64,000 nt of DNA from Macrocystis pyrifera (Eukaryota; Sar; Phaeophyceae; Laminariales; Laminariaceae), in the NCBI GenBank assembly GCA_031763025.1, contig JASSKH010000007.1, positions 12,754,454 to 12,818,453 on the forward strand, read 5' to 3'. Below the pieces are notes generated by a model. That model saw only the letters and a list, made by a program, of their open reading frames with translations. It was not told where the DNA came from and did no database searches. This document shows positions 57,521 through 64,000 of the stretch, in pieces (position 1 is the stretch's first letter; the number at the start of each line of letters is the position of its first letter). A program made the position numbers and the translations under genes.

Positions 57521-57859
57521 GACGAGGGGGATCACTGCGAAAAATGGGAGGGGGGCTGCCAGCACAGTATCACCCCCTCCGTTAAATACTCGAGAGTAGG
57601 GTCAAAGACGGACGATGCCGAGTCGTCGGTGGCCGCAGTTGTGGTGTGTGTGGGTGGGGGAGTGTGCTTCTCTGAGAACACTGAGCCCCTGATGCGCGAA
57701 ACGAGTCTTTTTCCACGTTTACTGCTCGGTGTGTCCATTGCCCGTAGGCAAATAATCACCAGAATGTTCTCTTTCTGCGCCCAATGGCCTCTGTCCTAGG
57801 TCAAAGGGGGCAGGGGGTTCTGAGCCCGTTCTTCTCAACGAGAGCTGTGATTCTTCCGA

Positions 57860-60800
57860 TTTTCACGGGTATGCCGTCCAGTTGATCTGGCCGGAAATCG
57901 TGGAGTCACCACTGGCTCGACGGGCAGTGTCAGGTTGGTCCTGTTCCACTGGAGCCGAAGGAACACTGCGCACATGGAATAGCGTGCGCGAAGACGAAAG
58001 AGGACCCGTAGACCCTGTAGACGACTTCTGAAAGGGGGCTCGGGCGGGGGGCAACAAAGCGTCCACCGGAGAGGACTTCCTTCCTGAAGACCTGGTGGGG
58101 AAGGGAGACGAGATAGCTAATCTTGTCGACTCCTCCTTGATAGGAAAAAGGGTAGAACGGCCACCGTTATTGCGAGAAAACGCCGAATCGAGCTTCAACC
58201 GAGATCTCGGGGGTTCGGTGTCGGCCTTCCCGCACCTCAAACCGACCGCCACCGCATGGCCGGGAGGCGAAGGAGGGGGACACCCTCGCTGAAAAAAACG
58301 ACGCGGCGGCGCGACAATCGAGGTGCTGCGCGGTGCGAGGTTTGGGAAAGCGGTGTTTGACGCGCCTGTTCTCGTGCCCAAGTTGAGGGGAGCGGCGTTT
58401 GGGGCGCGAGCTCCCGACGCCGGGGGAGACGCCCGGGGGCTCCCCGGTGAAACAAGTGAGGCTGGGTCGCTGCGTCGATCCCGAAGTGCTTGGCAACGTG
58501 CGGGACCCGGTTGGGGCAGGTCGGCGCTGAGCGATCGGCGAGCCTGAGACACGAGCATCTTGTGAAGTCAATGTTTTTACTCCCGGCAGTGCTGGCAGCG
58601 GACAGGCGGGAGAGACCGTACCGCCGTCGACCTGTCAGATAACGGCGCAGAAGTGCCCGACTGGCGTCCGTTTGGGTTTCCGCCCGAGTTATGCCAAGTA
58701 CTGTAGCGGATCCCCAAGGTGGGAGCTGGGGTGGAAGAGGCAGGGGCGGTCGGACCACCACCGTGATGGCAAGAGTTAGGCTGCTGGTGACGTCGTTTCG
58801 CGCGTGTGTTGTAGTCGTCGCTGTGTTTGCTCTGCTGGCCCTGGCCGTGATGCTGCCCACGCGAGTGGTCGTAGCGACATTTTTGTTTTTTCTGGCTGTG
58901 CTGTCTGCTCGGTCGTGAGGTTTGGTTGTCGCGGCGGTGTCGGATCATGCGTTCTTGCCAAGGTCGGAACGCCTCGCCGTCGTCGCCGATGGTTACGAGG
59001 TCGGGGTTCAAAATGCAGCTAAGGTTTTAGAAGGGGTGTCTACACTGTCCGCGGGAGTGTTTGTCTTCGTGGCAGTTAAGGCAGTGGCCTCGGTCTTCGC
59101 TGTGGGCGGTGCCGCGGGCGGACGATAAGAGTAGGCTGCTCCAGAGGGGAGGGTCATGCAGACAGCGTGAACTTCAGCGTAACGGTGTTCATCTAGGGGC
59201 CAGCAGTTGGAAGACGTGTCAAGTCACGGGTCGAGGCAGTCAGGGATGGAGTAGTTGACGTTCATCACAAGCGGATTATTGCACGATCCCAACTGCCATG
59301 ATGGTGACTGGGAAGGAGACCAGCCCTGACCGCGATCATTACTGGCGGGCCGAGGCCCCAACGGGGCGGATGATCGCACAGCCGTCGAAGAAGCAGGCAA
59401 AAAAAAAAGCGCCGTTGATGGAAGATGTCTTATTGTTCGCAAAGGTCTCAAAAAGCCAACCACATGGCGTCCAAAGCACCGAACCGCCTCGATACGGTAG
59501 CCAAAACCCCCGGGTACAGCGCGAGCATCAAGCTGGGATAATGCTTATGTACTACCATCCAAACTACCTCCAAAAACGACCTCCATTCTCGGTGCCTAAA
59601 CACGCTCAGTCCTCGTCGGTGCCGACACCACTCCTCTCGAAACTCCTGGCTAAAATCGCAAAAGGGGGTCCCATTAGACACGCCAAATTTTTGTAACTTA
59701 GTGTAGCTATCCCCCGTGTCGGTGCGTTCGAAGTGGTTGCTCAGCGACCTCAGGAGGAGCGCGAACGCCTCCGGTCCTGTGACTCCGCCTGCGAGAGCGC
59801 GCGACACCTGCCCAAGAAAACCATCCGTCAGGGTAGTGAGGGGGGCGGTCGTGGGATTGTCAGGCGTGATGGCACGCGCGAAGGATTTCTGAGGGGGTAC
59901 TACCAACCGGGGATCCAGTCGGTTGAACTAAGGCCTTCATGACTGTCATCATTGCATATCATGATAATATCAGACGCGGAGGCTTTGACCGAACGAGTGA
60001 CTTGTTGCGCGGCGTCCGAAGGGTTGATCGAGGACGGGAAAGGAAGGATAGCAATGCGAGCGATGTCTTTGAGACCGAGGTGCTTGTACGCTCGTTTAAC
60101 TTCAGCGATGTGCTTTGTCGCGGCGGCTGCTGCGGCGGAGTCGATTGCCGATGTTTGGGCGTGGACAAGACTAGATTACACGGGGATGGCGAGGTCATCG
60201 GACATAGTCAGGCGGCCAAGAAGCGAGGAAGTTAGCGAGGGAACCACGTGCCTCTTGCAGTTGATGCCCGTGATTTCGGGGACGGGGGCTATTCTGTTGC
60301 CGCCGCTGGAGGAGCTGGAGGAGCTGGCTCGATAAGCGTCTTCCCGTGAGCGGCTGTTGTGCCTGTTGCGCCCGTCGCTCGAGCTTTGGCTCCCTTCCCT
60401 CGGTTCCCACTACCGCCAGCCTAGTTGCGTCGAGCGGTGCCATTGCCTTTTGCGTCACCTGTGCCGCGGCGGGACCCACCATCATGGCCGGCAGAGTTCC
60501 CTCCAACTCCTGGGCGCCGGTGGTACCGGTCGCCGGCGCGAAGGTGGGAGCTGTCATCCTGGGCCGCAGAGCCATCGCCAACTCTTGGGTGCCGGTGGAC
60601 CCGGTTGTCGGAGGGGCGGTGGGAGTTGTCGTGGTTCGGCCTATCACGGGGGTCCATAGTAAACAGGACCAAATATTGTCAGTAAAAAAAGGTAACTATA
60701 TAGGTTTTTATGTATACCATAGGTCCTGTTAACTATGGACCTCCGTAATAGGACCATCTCCCACTCCTGGGAGCTGGTGGGTCTGGTTGGCGGAGTTCGT

Positions 60801-63190
60801 TCGGCGCTTGCGGTGGGAGCTGTATGACTTGGGGTCGGGCGAGGAGATGGTGGTCGGAGAAGCATCGTGCGCTCTCCGAAGGCTGACCACCAGGTCCATG
60901 ATGAGCGCCAGGCCTTGCTGTTCCTCCCAGGAGCCCTCGGCCATCTGGACCAAGGCCATATTGACGAAGAGATCGTCTTCAAATCTGGTAACTATTTCCG
61001 GGCGCAGGAGACCATTGCTGTCGCCGCCTCAGATGGGAGGTACTTGTTACGCCCGGCCGCCATACAGGCGACACTCCCCTGCAGGAAGTCTGTGTCCCCG
61101 GGCCTCCGGGTCCGCGCGTCGACCGCGACCTCGCTGCTGGGGTGCTGGTGTGAAGTACCAGGCAAAAAGGTGGGCCGCGCGGGGCCAAGTTCGAGGGCTG
61201 GAAGGGGGACTGAAGCGGCTGGTAGGCTCACCGCGGGCGCGGTCGGAGCGAGGAGTAAACCCCAGCTGAAGCTCCAGTCTCGGGAAGCCGACGGTTCTTC
61301 GGTGCGAGTGCGAGTCCGCTTTGGCGACCCACAGAGCTTCCCTGACGCGGGAGGTGGCTTCCCTGGCGCGGGAGGTGAAAAGCGCGGCTCTTCCGAGGCG
61401 CTCGCGGACGCCTGTTGCTTTGCTTCGGCGAGCGGGATCGCCCGGTGTTGCATCGTCTTCTCCAAGACGACCCCAAAGGCTTCGGCCTCGACCAAGGCCC
61501 GCTCGGCCGCGACGAGGTAGGCTTGCTCGAGCGCCGCTTGCTCGAGCGCCGAGCGTTCCGTCGCGATCCCTTCGACGTGGCCCGAGATGTCAGTCCAGTG
61601 CTTGATTATCATCGTTCTGGTCGGTGTGGGGAGGGAGGTCCATGCTCCTGGGAGCATAAGGGTCGTGTCCCGCGAACTGCTCGACGAGATCTGGAGAGCA
61701 GAAGGCTGTAGCCCCGGTTCCGCGGCCGCCAGCCTAACGTATTCCGAGTTGAGAAGCTCGAGGTCCACCGTACCCTCCGGGGCTGCGGGCGTGGGAAGGG
61801 AGAACGTCAGCGCTTCCGACGGGGAGCAAGTTTGCGCGGCAGAACGTGACGTCCTGTTTTGCGGTGATAAGCCGTATGTCCTCAGCTCGCTGGTCGACCG
61901 GGTGGGGCTGCAAGCTTCCTCCCCTGACATGCTGGGGCGGGGGCGCGCGAAAAACATCGGGGCAGGGGCGGTTTCTGTTGGGCCTCGGGGTCACTGTTCG
62001 CAGGAGCAGCAGTGATAGCAGGGACGTGTACATCAGCAACTGGCACAGCAGTGGTCAAAGTGCGGCGTGCCATACGGCGAGCGCTACGGGCGCTGGGAGA
62101 GCGAGCATCGGTCAAGGAAAGCGGCGTGATGGAAGGGCGGTCGTCTGACTGGTCTCCATTGCCCCTACGTGTACTAACAGCAAGTGTGGTTGGTTTTTCC
62201 ACGTCCCCGGCACTGAAAGGCCTATTAAAAGCATCGCTCTCTCTAACAGCAGTATTATAACTCGCATCAGCACTGAAAACCCAAGCAGAATTTTCGCTGG
62301 TGGCTACAGCAACACGGAAGGCAGGCTCAAAACTGAAATCCAGTGTGTCATCTTGTGGACGAGGCGCGGGAAAAACATAACGAACGGAAGCTTTGCTTCT
62401 GGCCATCATACGAGTACGAGCACGGTCGAGCTGGCAGGGTCGGACAGCAGTGGAATACGAGGCATAAAATCAGGATCCGATGGTCCCTCGTCTTGGGCCA
62501 GAGCCAGGTAGATCCGATGGCGAAGAGCGCAGCCGGCCCGAGTGCAGCTGGGTAGTATAGAGAGCGCTGCTTCCAGGCTTGTCCGACGTGATGCAAAGGC
62601 TTGAAGGCAGAGGGCTTGGGTCCAGAGCCAAAGCTGCAAGATCTACGGCCTGGCTGGCTACGCGCTCAGCGGAGCGGGGCGCCCAGGTGTTTTGGACGGC
62701 ATGGGGCTCGGTTCCAGAGCAAAAGCTGCAAGACCCAGGGCCTGGCTGCCTATACGCGCACTCAGCGGAGCTGGGAGCAAAAACTGCAAGACCCACGACC
62801 TGGCTGGTCTCGCGCTCAGCGGAGCGGGCACGCCCAGTTGTCTCGGGCGACAGAACTCTCTCAGCAGAGCGAGAAGGCACGGTAGGTGTCTTGAACGAGG
62901 CCCGTCCTCGTGAGGCTGCTCGGGCTTCGTCTTGGGGCTCCTGCCGAAACTCTTGCTCCTCTTGTTGGTCTGTTTTACAAGGCGCTCGATCCACGTCGAC
63001 GAGCCTTTGGCGGTGGGTCACCGTGGGGCCTTGGGGCTTAGTGGCTTGGCCACCGTTAGGGGAAGCAGACCCTCCCACCTCTTGAGTCTCCTTCGGGCGT
63101 CGCCTGCGGAGCAAACTTACTCCAGAAAAGCCAACGGCCAAAAACGAGTGAACACAACTATTAGTAGTGGGGTGTGTTAAATATTTCATT
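57860..63190 (-). pseudogene. gag-like region remains
   Basis: A long Pro/Ser/Ala/Arg-rich stretch. A capsid-like patch (FERTDTGDSYTKLQKFGV, CDFSQEFREEW) lies at about 59550-59750, and CQHCRE near 58580. N-terminal parts near 61000-63180 are low-complexity with repeated RSAER motifs. Assigned by position and composition more than by motif. Confidence 0.5.
60644..60748. mobile_element. TA-flanked MITE, copy 2, inside the retroelement
   Basis: A 105-base unit bounded by TA (60642-60643, 60749-60750). The ends TCACGGGGGTCCATAGTAAA and TTAACTATGGACCTCCGTAA are inverted. The middle (GGACCAAATATTGTCAGTAA ... GGTTTTTATGTATACCATAG) matches copy 1 at 42936-43042. It interrupts the gag-like region, so it arrived after the retroelement. 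Confidence 0.85.
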
Positions 63191-64000
63191 GGTAGTGAAG
63201 CATCGACCAGCGATATTGGCGCGCTTTAGCCCAGTGTGTAGGATTTGGTTTTGAGTTGGACGGTCGTACGAGCTTTTTCTAGTATGCAATTGTGTGTATA
63301 CCAGATCCCTTTCCCCTAGATTGTGCCGCCTCATTGTACACAAGTTCAAGGTCGCACCCAAGGTCTGTTACTTCGTTCCTTGTGGACCCTGACTTGCAGA
63401 GCCACCTCGATGCGCATTTTACGCCACAACCAGACAAAATATACTATTTTCCCGGGACGTCTACCCCACACCGTGAAGAATAGGTTTTGTTCCAGATAGA
63501 GCAGGAGCCGGTGCGCACCGTGACAGGTATGATGTACTCTTTTTATTTAAAAAAAACAAAAGGTGCATGTGGCCCACGCCGTGTAAACTTGGTGCGTGGT
63601 GTGCGTGCTAGAGCGCCAACATTTGCGTGCTCACTACAAATCACCTGCAAATACACTTGGATCGGGTGTTGCAGCGTTGTGGCGCCAGGATTTACGGAGA
63701 TAGATGCGTGGCGATTGTCCGGAGTAGCATCATGTGAAAGGTCTACCTGGATAAGCTCCCGTTGTAACATTTACCGGGAAGGATTTCTCCGACGAAGAAA
63801 GCCCTCCGTTGTGTGTGGAAACTATATATCTACATGCGAAGAAGGGAAAGTCTTGCCGAGGACTGCCCATTTCACCTACCTGGTAAATGTTAACCATACC
63901 TGGTATGTGATGAAGGGCGCTTTCCTCGCCGGGAACCCTCCTCATTTCCCTTAAATGTGACGACGGGAGATTGTCAACCGCTATGTTATCGCCCATACAA
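63191..64000. other. No supported gene
   Basis: Plus frames are open at 63292-63483 (LVDPDLQSHLDAHFTPQPDK) and 63487-63954, without recognisable domains or splice support. TACCTGGTA-type palindromes occur near 63880 and 63895. Any upstream LTR of the retroelement should lie here but was not identified. Confidence 0.4.

Larger units (their letters stand above)
51150..63190 (-). mobile_element. Ty3/Gypsy LTR retroelement relic, broken
   Basis: Read on the minus strand, the parts come in the order gag-like region, zinc-knuckle-like motif, aspartic protease, reverse transcriptase, RNase H, integrase and a C-terminal tail. The order RT-RNase H-integrase is the Ty3/Gypsy one. The element is degraded, with on the order of ten breaks; no long frame covers it. 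LTRs were not recognised at either end, so the true limits are uncertain. A MITE sits inside the gag region and a 0.2 kb tandem duplication lies between protease and RT. Age: old enough to have lost all frames, young enough that domain motifs are plain to the eye. Confidence 0.85.

Noticed and set aside
60357-60732. Plus-strand protein frames near 60.4-60.7 kb
   Set aside because: They are antisense to the gag-like region and run through the MITE.

Overview
The window is nuclear DNA of a eukaryote. The coding that can be supported lies in short exons with GT-AG borders (donors GTGAGT, GTGAGG, GTGCGT, GTACGT, GTAATA), G/C-rich third codon positions, and introns of 0.1 to 5 kb packed with repeats. 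A TKL-type kinase, a Ty3/Gypsy relic, tRNA-derived repeats, CTG/CAG microsatellites and long poly(C)/poly(G) tracts all fit. My best guess is a stramenopile alga of the brown-algal type. That is inferred from style, not from a marker gene, and the fatty-acid-binding-like gene, a family best known from animals, argues for caution. No operons, rRNA or intact tRNA genes were seen.

Layout. 0-5.5 kb: an array of AGTACT motifs, repeat copies, then the last three exons of a protein kinase (plus strand). 5.5-14 kb: mostly low-complexity and repeat DNA. 15.1-17.5 kb: a two-exon gene (minus) for a 772-residue Ser-rich protein with a C-terminal membrane anchor. 20.5-25.7 kb: three adjacent arrays of short palindromic motifs, each with its own core. 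One is a foldback element; another fills the intron of a plus-strand gene whose exons end at 23599 and start at 25750. 27-29.8 kb: scattered exons of an unknown minus-strand gene. 33.6-40.9 kb: a complete five-exon gene (minus) for an intracellular lipid-binding (FABP-like) protein. Its 5 kb second intron holds two tRNA-derived SINE copies and other repeats. 41-49 kb: nested copies of several repeat families, a recent 0.53 kb tandem duplication and a small TA-flanked MITE. 51.1-63.2 kb: a broken Ty3/Gypsy retroelement (minus) with gag, protease, RT/RNase H and integrase remains, invaded by a second copy of the same MITE.

The most unusual feature is the recurrence of one architecture with unrelated sequences: arrays of 6-14 bp palindromes spaced a few tens of bases apart, some with halves in opposite orientation. 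They look like sub-terminal protein-binding repeats of several non-autonomous DNA transposon families. Two dispersed repeat families start at poly(G) tracts and share a head sequence. The host genes are independent of one another; nothing suggests a shared pathway.
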